This document shows positions 17,530 through 26,000 of a DNA stretch of 33,089 bases, piece by piece. This DNA comes from Bacteroidales bacterium UBA1256 (GTDB taxonomy: Bacteria; Bacteroidota; Bacteroidia; Bacteroidales; Paludibacteraceae), in contig DBVU01000029.1 in NCBI GenBank assembly GCA_002308195.1, forward strand, positions 1 through 33,089, in the 5' to 3' direction. How positions within the stretch are numbered: the stretch's first letter is position 1; every line of letters begins with the position of its first letter. Both the position numbers and the translations under genes were made by a program. The notes beneath the pieces were generated by a model, which was not told where the DNA came from, searched no databases, and worked only from the letters and a program-made list of their open reading frames with translations.

Positions 17530-20210
17530 TGAGTAAAAATTTGAACATAGCAAAGTGTACGGCATTGGGACTATTTTTCCTGATGTTTATGTCATGTTCC
17601 ACTCAGAAAAATACCTGGGGTACTCGTTCATTCCATCAAACTAAAGTCAAATACAATATTCTCTATAATGGCAATATCGCTTATGAGGAAGGTTTGAAAG
17701 CTATTCGTGATGCCAATACTGACGATTACAGTCAAGTGCTTTACCTATATCCGGTGAGCAATCATAAGGCAGCGGAAGCGAGTGTGGCTCAGATGGATAA
17801 GACTATCGAGAAATGTCGTAAGTGTATCAAATTGCATTCCATCAAGGCCAAACCCAAACCAGATCCGAAACGCGCGAATGATCCGAAATACAAGCAATGG
17901 CTCAAGTCGGAGGAATTCAACAAAGAAATGCACTTGGCCTGGATGCGTTTGGGAGAAGCGGAGTTCCACAAAGGCGATTTTCTTGGCGCAGTAAGCACGA
18001 TGAATTATGTCTATCGCCATTATGAGAACGATGCAGATATTCAGGCACAATGCCAATTGTGGATAGCGCGTGCTTATGCAGAAATGGGTTGGCAATATGA
18101 GGCGGAAGATATGCTTAACCGCGTACAAATAGACGCATTGAGCAGAAAGCATGCCAGATTCTATTCTGCAGTAAAAGCAGATGTGTTACTGAAGGGCAAT
18201 CAGTATCATTCGGCATTGCCGTTTGTGAAGATTGCAATGCCTTATGAGAAACGCAAAATCTATCGCCCGCGTTTTGCATACGTGTTAGGACAATTATACG
18301 AGAAAGAGGGAAATAAATCCGAAGCGATATCAGCATACAAATATGTAATACGGCTTGCACCTCCTACAGAGATGGAGTTTAATGCGCGTATTCGTATAGC
18401 AGAACTGGGCGGACGCAATTCTTTGAAGCAACTCAAGACGATGACTCGTCAATCTAAGTACAAAGATCGTCTTGATCAAATCTATGGTGCGATGGGTAAT
18501 ATCCATCTGCAGCAAGGCGACACAGCTAAGGCGTTGGAGATGTATGAAAAAGCCATTGCCGAGTCCACTCAAGCAGGAAAGGAAAAAGCTACGGTTCTAG
18601 TTCAGGCGGGCGATATCTACTATCAGCAGCATAATTATGTGAAAGCTCAACCGTGCTATCGCGAGGCTGTTACTATTCTAACTGCTGAGCACCCAGATTT
18701 CGCACGTGTCCAGTTGCGTTCAGAGATGTTGGACGAACTGATATTGGCCTATCAACAGGTACAACTGCAAGACTCATTGCAACGTCTAAGCCGGATGTCG
18801 GAAGAAGAACAGCGACAAGTAGTTGAGCAGATTATCACCGAACTGATTGCCCAAGAGAAAATCGATTCGGTTCGTCAGGCACAAGCAGCTCGCGAAGCTG
18901 CTAGAGGCGATGAAGGACCGCGTAGCGTAAACACTGCGAACATGCTGGGCAACCTGAATGCGCAGAGGGGAGAGTGGTATTTCTACAATCCTCAGTTGGT
19001 AAAGCAGGGGGCGCAGGAATGGCGACGTGTGTGGGGAAACCGATTACTTGAGGATAATTGGCGTAGGCAAAACAAACAAGTGACGGCCTCCTATATCGAT
19101 GATGGCTACGCAGAAGCGGCAGATTCGCTAGCGATAGAGGGAGACTCTACTGTTGCATCACGCCAGGTACCTGAAACCGACAAGCATAAACCGGAGTATT
19201 ACCTCCAGCAGATTCCTCGCACGCCTGAAGCTTTGGCAATGAGTGACAGTCTGTGGCGTGAGGCTATGGTATCATTGTTCTATATCTATCGCGATAAGGT
19301 GCAAGACAAGCCTATGGCAGAGGAAACCATGCGCTTACTTGAAGAACGCTTTGCGGGACATCCACAATTAGTCGATGTGTACTATTCTTGTTATCTGTAC
19401 GCTTTACGTTACGATCAGCAGGAGGAAGCGGCTGATTGGCGAGCTAAGATAATGAAATATTATCCTGAGTCTACTCAGGCACAGATTGTCAGTCAACCTG
19501 ATTATTTTGATCGCCTGCGCCGAATGGCACAAGAGCAAGATTCGCTGTATGCACAAACATACAATGCCTATGTTCGCGGGCAGTATAATGATGTTAAGTC
19601 CAATAAACAGTATGCCGAACGCGAATATCCGCTTAGCCCATTGATGCCTCGTTTCCTATTCCTTAATGCTGTGGCTGTGGCTCGTACGGAGGGACAAGAA
19701 GCGTTTGTCGCCGAACTACAAGATGTGGTAGCACGCTATCCGGAAACTCAGATGGGCGCAATGGCCAAAGATATGTTGGCGATGATGGGCCAAGGTATGG
19801 AAAGCCAAAAAGGTGGTAGTACGGGCAGTCTGGCTGATATGCGTGGTCTGGTGGATGATAACGCTACTGATTCAGTGGCTCAAGAACAGACTTGGAGTGA
19901 AGATCGCAATCAGCCGAGCGTTGTGCTCCTTTGTTTATCTAAGACGGACGAGCAGGCTCTCAATGATTTGCTGTATGAAGTAGCAGTATTTAATTTCTCG
20001 CAATTCCTCATACGTGATTTTGACTTGCAGAAGATGCCTGTTTTTGGTACGGGATGTGCGCTTCGTGTCAGCGGATTCAAAGATATGGATGAAGCAGAGT
20101 GGTGGATCGATTTGCTCCAACAGAGCGAAGATATGAAGTCTGTCATTCAGACTGTCCAAATCAAGGCTGTCACAGAAGTGAACTTGCCGTTGTTCTCTGC
20201 GGAGACATAA
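17529..20210 (+). CDS. porW: PorW/SprE-like T9SS TPR lipoprotein
   Basis: This 893-aa protein has a lipoprotein signal with a C at residue 23 (FMSC). The next ~40 residues (NTWGTRSFHQTKVKYN, then YNGNIAYEEG) match the opening of PorW/SprE, a periplasmic lipoprotein needed for type IX secretion and, in flavobacteria, gliding. Residues about 136-372 hold tetratricopeptide-type helices (W-x-x-L-G-x-A-E-x-x-K-G and similar). Residues about 400-455 are helical and Gln-rich. Residues 797-888 form the conserved end domain, with YEVAVFNFSQFLIRDFDL and an ALRVSGFKDMDEAEWW segment. The length is near that of SprE. It overlaps tsaB by one base. Together with the T9SS-like C-termini nearby, it indicates an active T9SS. 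Confidence 0.83.
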   Translation: MSKNLNIAKCTALGLFFLMFMSCSTQKNTWGTRSFHQTKVKYNILYNGNIAYEEGLKAIRDANTDDYSQVLYLYPVSNHKAAEASVAQMDKTIEKCRKCIKLHSIKAKPKPDPKRANDPKYKQWLKSEEFNKEMHLAWMRLGEAEFHKGDFLGAVSTMNYVYRHYENDADIQAQCQLWIARAYAEMGWQYEAEDMLNRVQIDALSRKHARFYSAVKADVLLKGNQYHSALPFVKIAMPYEKRKIYRPRFAYVLGQLYEKEGNKSEAISAYKYVIRLAPPTEMEFNARIRIAELGGRNSLKQLKTMTRQSKYKDRLDQIYGAMGNIHLQQGDTAKALEMYEKAIAESTQAGKEKATVLVQAGDIYYQQHNYVKAQPCYREAVTILTAEHPDFARVQLRSEMLDELILAYQQVQLQDSLQRLSRMSEEEQRQVVEQIITELIAQEKIDSVRQAQAAREAARGDEGPRSVNTANMLGNLNAQRGEWYFYNPQLVKQGAQEWRRVWGNRLLEDNWRRQNKQVTASYIDDGYAEAADSLAIEGDSTVASRQVPETDKHKPEYYLQQIPRTPEALAMSDSLWREAMVSLFYIYRDKVQDKPMAEETMRLLEERFAGHPQLVDVYYSCYLYALRYDQQEEAADWRAKIMKYYPESTQAQIVSQPDYFDRLRRMAQEQDSLYAQTYNAYVRGQYNDVKSNKQYAEREYPLSPLMPRFLFLNAVAVARTEGQEAFVAELQDVVARYPETQMGAMAKDMLAMMGQGMESQKGGSTGSLADMRGLVDDNATDSVAQEQTWSEDRNQPSVVLLCLSKTDEQALNDLLYEVAVFNFSQFLIRDFDLQKMPVFGTGCALRVSGFKDMDEAEWWIDLLQQSEDMKSVIQTVQIKAVTEVNLPLFSAET

Positions 20211-20239
20211 AAAAAGGTGGTCTTTCAACCATCCTTTTG
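20211..20239. terminator. Bidirectional terminator between porW-like gene and tRNA-Pro
   Basis: AAAAGGTGGT (20212-20221) pairs, with one bulge, to ACCATCCTTTT (20228-20238) around a 6-base loop. The T-run is strong on the minus strand (tRNA side) and short on the plus strand. It begins right after the porW-like stop codon. Confidence 0.7.
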
Positions 20240-20313
20240 TCGGGGAGACGTGATTCGAACACGCGACCTCCGGTCCCCCAGACCGTTGCGCTACCGGGCT
20301 GCGCCACTCCCCG
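20240..20313 (-). tRNA. tRNA-Pro (anticodon GGG)
   Basis: The reverse complement folds as a cloverleaf. The 7-bp acceptor is CGGGGAG with CTCCCCG, the D-arm is GCGCAGCCCGGTAGCGC, and the T-arm contains GTTCGAATC. The anticodon loop CTGGGGG gives GGG at positions 34-36, the proline anticodon. The first anticodon-stem pair is an A-G mismatch. CCA is not encoded. Confidence 0.92.
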
Positions 20314-20336
20314 AGTGCTTTTTTCAAAAGCGGCTG

Positions 20337-20368
20337 CAAAAGTACTACATTTTTTTGATATACGCAAA
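20337..20368 (-). promoter_or_regulatory. Promoter of tRNA-Pro
   Basis: Read on the minus strand, TTTG (20365-20368) is followed by a 20-base spacer and TACTTTTG (20337-20344), a full TAnnTTTG match. It faces away from miaB, and its upstream box lies 6 bases before the miaB ATG. Confidence 0.75.
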
Positions 20369-20373
20369 TTTTT

Positions 20374-21711
20374 ATGCAAAAAAAATTCTATATTGAGACA
20401 TATGGCTGCCAAATGAATGTGGCCGATAGCGAAGTGGTTGCTGCTATCATGCAGACCACCGATGCGCAGCTCACCGAGCGATGGGAAGAAGCGGATATTA
20501 TTATCCTCAATACTTGTTCTATTCGTGATAATGCAGAGCAACGTGTCTCTGCGCGTCTGCGTGAACTCAAAGCGTTAATATCGAAGAACCATTTTGATAG
20601 CAGACCCATTATCGGTGTTATTGGTTGTATGGCCGAGCGGATGGGCCAGGAACTCATAGATACCTATGATGTCGATTTCGTAGCGTGTCCTGATGCTTAT
20701 CTCGATATACCTAATCTTCTGGCACAATGTGAGCAAGGCCATAAGGCGATGAATCTTCAGCTCAGTACAACCGAGACATATCGTCATATTATCCCTGCGC
20801 GGATTGGGCGTTCCATCAGCGGATTCGTCAGCATTATGCGTGGTTGCAACAATTTCTGTTCTTATTGCGTTGTTCCCTATACTCGCGGACGCGAGCGTAG
20901 CCGTGATGTGGAGTCTATTCTCAATGAGGTACGCGACCTGCAAACTCGTGGTTATCGCGAGGTGACCCTTTTGGGGCAGAATGTCAATTCCTATCGTTTT
21001 GAGCGTGAGGATGGCACGGTTGTTGATTTTGCGGATTTGTTAGAACTGGTGGCCAATGCGGTACCAGACATGCGTATCCGTTTTACCACAAGCCATCCAA
21101 AGGATATGTCCGATAAGACACTCGAGACCATCAGCCGTCATAAAAACCTCTGTAAGTTTATTCATCTGGCTGTGCAGTCTGGTTCTAACCATATCCTCAA
21201 ACTGATGAACCGCAAATACACCCGCGAATGGTATCTTGAACGCATTGCAGCTATTCGTCGCATCCTCCCAGAAGCTGCCATCAGCACGGATATTTTTTGC
21301 GGATTCCACGATGAATCACTAGAGGACCATGCGCAAACGCTTAGCCTCATGCGCGAAGTGGGGTTCGATTCTGCCTTTATGTTCAAATATTCGGAGCGAC
21401 CGGGCACTTATGCGCAGAAACATCTGCCAGATAATATTCCTGAGGAGGAAAAAGTACGTCGCTTGAACGAGATTATTGCCTTGCAAAATCAGCTCTCTCT
21501 CGAGTCTAACCAGCGAGAGATAGGCAAGACGGTTGAGGTGCTGGTCGAAGGGTTCTCTAAGCGTAGTCATGATGATATGTATGGCCGCACAGACCAATAC
21601 AAGACGGTTGTTTTTCCGAGAACGAATCAGAAGATAGGAGATTTGGTTAAAGTCTCTATTTTAGAAGCGTCAGCGGCTACTTTGAGGGGCAATATTGTTG
21701 AAAATGCGTAA
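20374..21711 (+). CDS. miaB: tRNA-2-methylthio-N6-dimethylallyladenosine synthase MiaB
   Basis: This 445-aa radical-SAM methylthiotransferase converts i6A37 to ms2i6A37 in tRNAs reading UNN codons. The N-terminal domain shows the three auxiliary-cluster cysteines Cys12 (ETYGCQMN), Cys48 (LNTCSIR) and Cys85 (GVIGCMAER). The radical-SAM cysteines are Cys158, Cys162 and Cys165 in RGCNNFCSYCVVPYTRGRE. The end (about 380-445) is the RNA-binding TRAM domain. The length and domain order are typical of MiaB rather than MtaB or RimO. The start follows an AT-rich stretch without a ribosome site. No full TAnnTTTG box is visible upstream on this strand, so its promoter is unclear. Confidence 0.95.
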   Translation: MQKKFYIETYGCQMNVADSEVVAAIMQTTDAQLTERWEEADIIILNTCSIRDNAEQRVSARLRELKALISKNHFDSRPIIGVIGCMAERMGQELIDTYDVDFVACPDAYLDIPNLLAQCEQGHKAMNLQLSTTETYRHIIPARIGRSISGFVSIMRGCNNFCSYCVVPYTRGRERSRDVESILNEVRDLQTRGYREVTLLGQNVNSYRFEREDGTVVDFADLLELVANAVPDMRIRFTTSHPKDMSDKTLETISRHKNLCKFIHLAVQSGSNHILKLMNRKYTREWYLERIAAIRRILPEAAISTDIFCGFHDESLEDHAQTLSLMREVGFDSAFMFKYSERPGTYAQKHLPDNIPEEEKVRRLNEIIALQNQLSLESNQREIGKTVEVLVEGFSKRSHDDMYGRTDQYKTVVFPRTNQKIGDLVKVSILEASAATLRGNIVENA

Positions 21712-21727
21712 AAAAGTGCATTTTTTT
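21701..21727 (+). terminator. Intrinsic terminator overlapping the miaB stop
   Basis: AAAATGC (21701-21707) pairs with GCATTTT (21718-21724), followed by more T. The miaB TAA (21709-21711) is inside the loop. Confidence 0.7.
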
Positions 21728-21737
21728 GCTAAAATAT

Positions 21738-21768
21738 TTGCTCATATCAAATAAAAGCAGTACTTTTG
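21738..21768 (+). promoter_or_regulatory. Promoter for the greA leader operon
   Basis: TTG (21738-21740) is followed by a 20-base spacer and TACTTTTG (21761-21768), a full TAnnTTTG match. The transcript would begin near 21775, about 290 bases before greA. Confidence 0.78.
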
Positions 21769-21810
21769 CACCGAAAACAAATAAATTTTCATAGTTAAGG
21801 TTTAGGTTTA

Positions 21811-21870
21811 ATGGCAATAGGAGGCTGTGACAGTTTCCTATTGTTTTTAGACCAGAGGAGGTCCTTGTGA
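21811..21870 (+). CDS. Possible 19-aa leader peptide ORF
   Basis: ATG 21811 to TGA 21868 encodes MAIGGCDSFLLFLDQRRSL. It spans hairpin 1 of the leader and ends inside hairpin 2. Tandem AGG AGG arginine codons lie at the foot of hairpin 2. Its stop overlaps a GTG (21867) as GTGA, which opens the next tiny frame. No clear ribosome site is present. It is kept only because it fits the overlapping chain, and it may be chance. Confidence 0.25.
   Translation: MAIGGCDSFLLFLDQRRSL
21815..21848 (+). terminator. Leader hairpin 1 with T-run
   Basis: CAATAGGA (21815-21822) pairs perfectly with TCCTATTG (21836-21843). A small inner CTG/CAG pairing sits in the loop, and five T follow. It lies about 40 bases after the predicted transcript start and is followed by AGACC. 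Confidence 0.6.
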
Positions 21871-21881
21871 CCTTGTTTTTT
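21859..21881 (+). terminator. Leader hairpin 2 with T-run, hiding an SD sequence
   Basis: AGGTC (21859-21863) pairs with GACCT (21869-21873), with six T at 21876-21881. The perfect ribosome-binding word AGGAGGT (21856-21862) is partly buried in the stem. An alternative pairing of GGTC (21860-21863) with the upstream GACC (21850-21853) would exclude this hairpin. Confidence 0.5.
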
Positions 21882-21929
21882 AGACCGAAAAAGCCAGATA
21901 CTTCCCGAGAGGGTAGCTTTTTTTTATGA
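21867..21929 (+). CDS. Possible 20-aa leader ORF coupled at both ends
   Basis: GTG 21867 to TGA 21927 encodes MTLFFRPKKPDTSREGSFFL. AGGAGGT lies 4 bases upstream of the GTG. The GTG overlaps the previous tiny ORF's stop (GTGA), and its own stop overlaps the ATG of the 42-codon ORF (ATGA). The geometry suits translational coupling through hairpins 2 and 3. The peptide has no recognised family, and the call rests on arrangement only. Confidence 0.3.
   Translation: MTLFFRPKKPDTSREGSFFL
21888..21925 (+). terminator. Leader hairpin 3 with T-run
   Basis: AAAAAGC (21888-21894) can pair with GCTTTTT (21916-21922) around an inner CCC-GAGA-GGG hairpin, with T up to 21925. It ends directly at the ATG at 21926, so downstream genes need read-through of this site. 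Confidence 0.65.
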
Positions 21930-22054
21930 AAAACGAAAACAACATACCAACTCAACCATTGTCTCAATCGGACGCTATCATTCCCGATTTGACAGACATG
22001 AATGAAGTTCGCAAGGCTGTTATTGCTGGCGAGATACTTAATCGTAAATATTAA
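21926..22054 (+). CDS. 42-aa small protein upstream of greA
   Basis: ATG 21926 to TAA 22052 encodes 42 residues. The N-terminal half is polar (Asn, Gln, Ser) and the C-terminal half is likely helical: DLTDMNEVRKAVIAGEILNR then KY. The end resembles the E-I-L-x-x-K/P-Y endings I recall from small Bacteroidota hypothetical proteins, but I cannot name a family. There is no signal peptide or membrane segment. The ATG sits immediately after a terminator T-run and overlaps a possible leader ORF's stop. The stop is 11 bases before greA, so it is probably in one transcript with greA. It is too short to be certain. Confidence 0.5.
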   Translation: MKNENNIPTQPLSQSDAIIPDLTDMNEVRKAVIAGEILNRKY

Positions 22055-22065
22055 ATACTTATTAT

Positions 22066-22536
22066 ATGGCAACAACGTACATGACCGAAGAAGGTCTAAA
22101 GAAACTGAAAGAGGAGCTCCAGTACTTGGAGACCGTAGAGCGCCCACGTGTGATTGCTTCTATTGCTGAGGCGCGCGACAAAGGCGACTTGAGTGAAAAT
22201 GCTGAATATGATGCGGCTAAAGAGGCACAAGGTGCTTTGGAGAGCAAGATCGCGCAGATCAAACTGCAACTCACCGAAGTGCGTGTCTTGGATACCAACG
22301 ATATCCAGACTGATGAGGTACAAATATTTAATAAGGTACGCGTGCGTGTACGCAATACAGGAAAGGAGAAAGTTTACCATCTCGTTACTGAGGGTGAGGC
22401 TAACTCTCTTGAGGGCAAAATCTCCATTACCACTCCTATTGCTCGTGGACTTATGGGAAAGAAGGTAGGTGATGTGGCCAAAGTGCAGGTACCTGCCGGA
22501 CTTATGGAGTACGAAATTCTCGAGATTTTCATCTAA
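22066..22536 (+). CDS. greA: Transcription elongation factor GreA
   Basis: This 156-aa cytoplasmic factor enters the RNA-polymerase secondary channel and stimulates cleavage of backtracked RNA. The N-terminal coiled coil (about 1-75) carries the tip motif GDLSENAEYDAAKE with Asp41 and Glu44, the acidic residues that position catalytic magnesium. The FKBP-like C-terminal domain follows, with YHLVTEGEANSLEGKIS and SPLG-like elements diverged to TPIARGLMGKKVGD. The length is normal. It follows the 42-codon ORF by 11 bases and precedes the HIT gene by 18 bases. The long leader upstream suggests control by premature termination. Confidence 0.95.
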   Translation: MATTYMTEEGLKKLKEELQYLETVERPRVIASIAEARDKGDLSENAEYDAAKEAQGALESKIAQIKLQLTEVRVLDTNDIQTDEVQIFNKVRVRVRNTGKEKVYHLVTEGEANSLEGKISITTPIARGLMGKKVGDVAKVQVPAGLMEYEILEIFI

Positions 22537-22554
22537 AATCTAAACATAGCAACG

Positions 22555-22962
22555 ATGACTATCTTTACACGTATTATCAAAGGCGAGATTCCTAGTTACA
22601 AGGTAGCAGAGGATGACAAGAACTATGCGTTTCTCGACATCAACCCGATAGTCAAGGGCCACACATTGGTGGTACCTAAGTTAGCAGAACCAGAGGCAGA
22701 CTATATCTTCGCTCTCACCGATGAGCAACTAAAGAGCCTGATGGTCTTTACCAAACGAGTGGCTAAAGGTATCAAGGCGGCTACGGGTTGCAAACGAGTA
22801 GGTGTAGCTGTCCTGGGTATGGAGGTTAATCATGTGCACGTGCATCTCGTTCCGATGAATTCGGAGAAAGATATGCTCTTTACCAATCCTAAACTCTCCC
22901 TGCCGGCAGATGAGATGGCCTTCATCGCCAACTCTATCGCAGAGGCAATTGAGAAGAAGTAA
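22555..22962 (+). CDS. HIT-family nucleotide-binding hydrolase
   Basis: This 135-aa cytoplasmic HIT protein is probably HinT-like (purine nucleoside phosphoramidase or related dinucleotide hydrolase). The N-terminal TIFTRIIKGEIPSYKV and the FLDINPIVKGHTLVVPK segment are typical. The histidine triad HVHVH is at residues 93-97, and the middle His95 is the expected nucleophile. The length is slightly above that of E. coli HinT. It is the last gene after greA and ends before a strong terminator. Confidence 0.92.
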   Translation: MTIFTRIIKGEIPSYKVAEDDKNYAFLDINPIVKGHTLVVPKLAEPEADYIFALTDEQLKSLMVFTKRVAKGIKAATGCKRVGVAVLGMEVNHVHVHLVPMNSEKDMLFTNPKLSLPADEMAFIANSIAEAIEKK

Positions 22963-22981
22963 ACTTCTTGCAATTCATAAC

Positions 22982-23008
22982 AAAAGCGTCCTTCGGGGCG
23001 CTTTTTTT
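22982..23008 (+). terminator. Intrinsic terminator after the HIT gene
   Basis: AAAAGCGTCC (22982-22991) pairs with GGGCGCTTTT (22996-23005) around a TTCG tetraloop, with seven T in total at 23002-23008. Confidence 0.9.
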
Positions 23009-23018
23009 GTGCCGTCTC

Positions 23019-23049
23019 TTGCGTATGTAAAAATTTATTTGTAATTTTG
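23019..23049 (+). promoter_or_regulatory. Promoter of the giant surface protein
   Basis: TTG (23019-23021) is followed by 20 bases and TAATTTTG (23042-23049). The box and its flanks (GTAATTTTGCGGC) are identical to the tsaB promoter. The transcript should start near 23056, about 43 bases before the ATG at 23099. Confidence 0.78.
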
Positions 23050-23098
23050 CGGCGCAAAATTGAATATAATTAATCTGTTTATAAACAAATTCAACTAT

Positions 23099-26000
23099 AT
23101 GTTACACAAAAACTCTTTTCTGAAACCGCTGTTTCTGACGGCATTCTTTTTACTGGTATTTGTTTCTGCCTCTTATGGTTATGGTAATGACTATTTGGAG
23201 AAGTCCAAGCATTACACCATGATGAGTATGGGAAACGGAGTTCTACGTTTTAATATCCCTATCTGGGTATGGCACAATTCTGCAGAGAAGGATTACTATC
23301 TCCATTGTGGTGCTCCCGCTAATGATAGTATTGATTCCTACATTTGGTATAGTTCCAACCCAGATGTTAAACATTATAATCAAATTACTCGTGCGGTGTC
23401 CTTCTATGCAGTGGAGGAAGGCGATAATAGTGTCAAAGGAGCCAAAGGTGAGGGCTATATCTATGTGCACGAAGGTAGCATCGTTGTGCAGAGCACTTAT
23501 GACGGAGTGCCCCTATCCGTGGCAGCCGGCGGTACTTGGACCCATCTGGAGTTGAAGCGTAAATCGGACGATGGATGGAATCCAATTACCTACATAGAGT
23601 TCGATTGGTACCCACCTACCAATCTGGAGCAAGTAGAATTCTATGTGGGCATTACTGCCGATGATTGGCGGAAAGGCGGCGACCGTTGGGATACCTATCG
23701 GTGGGAATGGCCTGACAAGTGTCATGGAAGCAATATGCCTCAGTCGCCGCAGTTGATGCAACCGTATTTCTATGCGGTGAATGCGAATGGTCCGGCAGGA
23801 CGTGGTAATGCGGCTATTCAGTATGTAACCTATCAGGATCCTGTTAAATATACCACCACTCTGCAGTCCAGTGAGCAGACCATTACCGACCGTTCAGGAA
23901 CACTGTTTGTGAAGATGGAAGATACAGTTCGCCATGATTTCTCGGCTACTTTTACCGTCAAATTGGACGGTGGACTGACGCAGCCTCTGAACACCAACAG
24001 CGTTGATATCCCCGCATATCATAAGTTGTACGATCTAAATGCCGTAGAGGTGCTAGATGCCGAGCATAGCGTGACGGGTGATGTAACCTTGAGTTGGAAT
24101 GTGCATACGCCTGACGAAGAGGAAATTTTACCTACCGATATGTGGGAGATTCAGCGTGCGCTGAAGAAGGATTTCTCGGATGCTCAAACGATACAACTAG
24201 TTTCTTATTCGCCAGATTCATCCACCTATCATTATTCGGAAAATGTAGTGGATGTGCTTTCCAAAGACACCACCACATCGCATGAATCCTCGCTCACGTT
24301 GCATCAGGACGTAACGGCATATCTGAATGGTGATAAATCCGCGGAATATGAGGCTACTTTCTCTTGCGATAAGTTCTCCAGCCCAGGCAAAACCCTCTAC
24401 TACCGTGTACGTCGTGGTTCTTCGGCTGTGTGGGGTTGGGACCATGCTTATGCACTCACGACAGCAGTGGATAAGCAAGACTTTTTGGCTCCGTTGGCAG
24501 ACACGATGCCTAACTATTGGCTGGATGACGATTTTGAGAATAATCGCAAGGTGCATTTCAATATCAAGATTAACAATGAGTTGGTGGCTCGCGAACGCCC
24601 GTCGGAAGATGAATGTACATTCACCTGCAAGATGACGAGGACCTATCAGGATGTGCCACTCAACTTCCTCATTCATCATACAGGCAGTTTGCCTACGGGC
24701 ATCAATTATGTGTTCTATTATCAGGATCCGAGAACAGGCGAATCAAAGACCGTCCCGGTTAATCCTTATTCCAATCAAGTTCACGCGGTGGTGCCGGGGG
24801 GAAGTGTAGTGAGACTAATGATTCAAGGCACCAGTTTAGTAGCTCCTACAACTACCAGTTTGGGCGAAATAACAATGCCTGTCCGCGGAGTGATATATTT
24901 CACGAATACCGCTAGCATGAAACATGTAGTGAATGTTCTATATAATCAGGATGAAGAAAATACTGCTTGGCTTGACTCATTGGATGCCGCTAATCATTTG
25001 AATAAAGATAGTATTCGCCATGCGATGTACGAGCAGTTCTGTGCGCAACTGGACAGCAATGGTACTGTTCGCTGCAATTGGGATAAGAATGCAATGATTT
25101 ATCTCCAGCGTATCTTCGTGGAGACGGGTGACACCATCGAACTGCCCGTGCCTCGTGATAGCATTATTCGTCAGGCAGATGGTTCGTGGGCTGCTCATAT
25201 GGTGGATGTAGCATCGCATTCGTGCGTACACTATCGCTATGCCGTACGACTGGATCAAACCAACTCGTTGCGCAAAGTGCACGACCAACGTCAATTACTC
25301 CCTAAACCCATCTCCGGAGAGAACCTTTACACCAATACATCGGCTAAGGTGAAACGCTTCGATGCTACGCAAGGTACAGATAAATATGGCGTCCTGCTGA
25401 CATGGGACCCGACGGAGGGTAGTGTGGACGAGTATCGTATTTCTCGTCGCGACAAAGGTAGTACGGCTGATTTTGACTCAATAGCTACTACCGTCTTTAC
25501 CAACTATCGTGATAGTAATACCATTCCAGACAAGGAATATGAGTACAAACTCCAAATCTACTATACCTGCAACGATACCACCACTATTCACGAGGCAACT
25601 ACAACCGGTCGTCGTTCTCCTTATGGAAGTATTGCAGGTCAGGTTCACTATGAGGATGGCACTGGGTGTCCTGGTGTCACGATGACTGTGCAGAGCATCG
25701 TGGGTACCGATACGACGGAGGTCCAGACATTGACCGATCAACAAGGCGCATACTTGTTCGATAGCTTGCGCTATGGCGATGGAACCGACTACACCATCTT
25801 CCCAACATCACAGACCGCTACGTTTACTTACAACAACCACTCTCCAGGTACTGCCACTATCCAATTGTCCATGGAGAATCCCGTGGCGGAGAGAATCGAT
25901 TTTGATAACATCTCTTCGGTGCGCTTTACGGGACGAGTGCTTTACAAGAACTCCAGTATCCCTGTTCGCGATGCTTCCATCTTAGTCAATGGTATTCCTG

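Noticed and set aside
20376..20386. A8 run at the miaB start as a programmed frameshift
   Set aside because: The frame through the run encodes a normal MiaB N-terminus, and no overlapping alternative frame of interest follows.
19935..20416. Open frames on both strands across the tRNA (105 and 134 codons)
   Set aside because: They read through tRNA-Pro. The peptide with RRDSNTRPPVPQTVALPG is the familiar false translation of a tRNA, and the frames also overlap the porW-like and miaB genes.
23060..23098. TTG start 13 codons upstream for the giant protein
   Set aside because: It would lie only ~4 bases after the predicted transcript start and would weaken the signal peptide. The ATG at 23099 gives a standard one.
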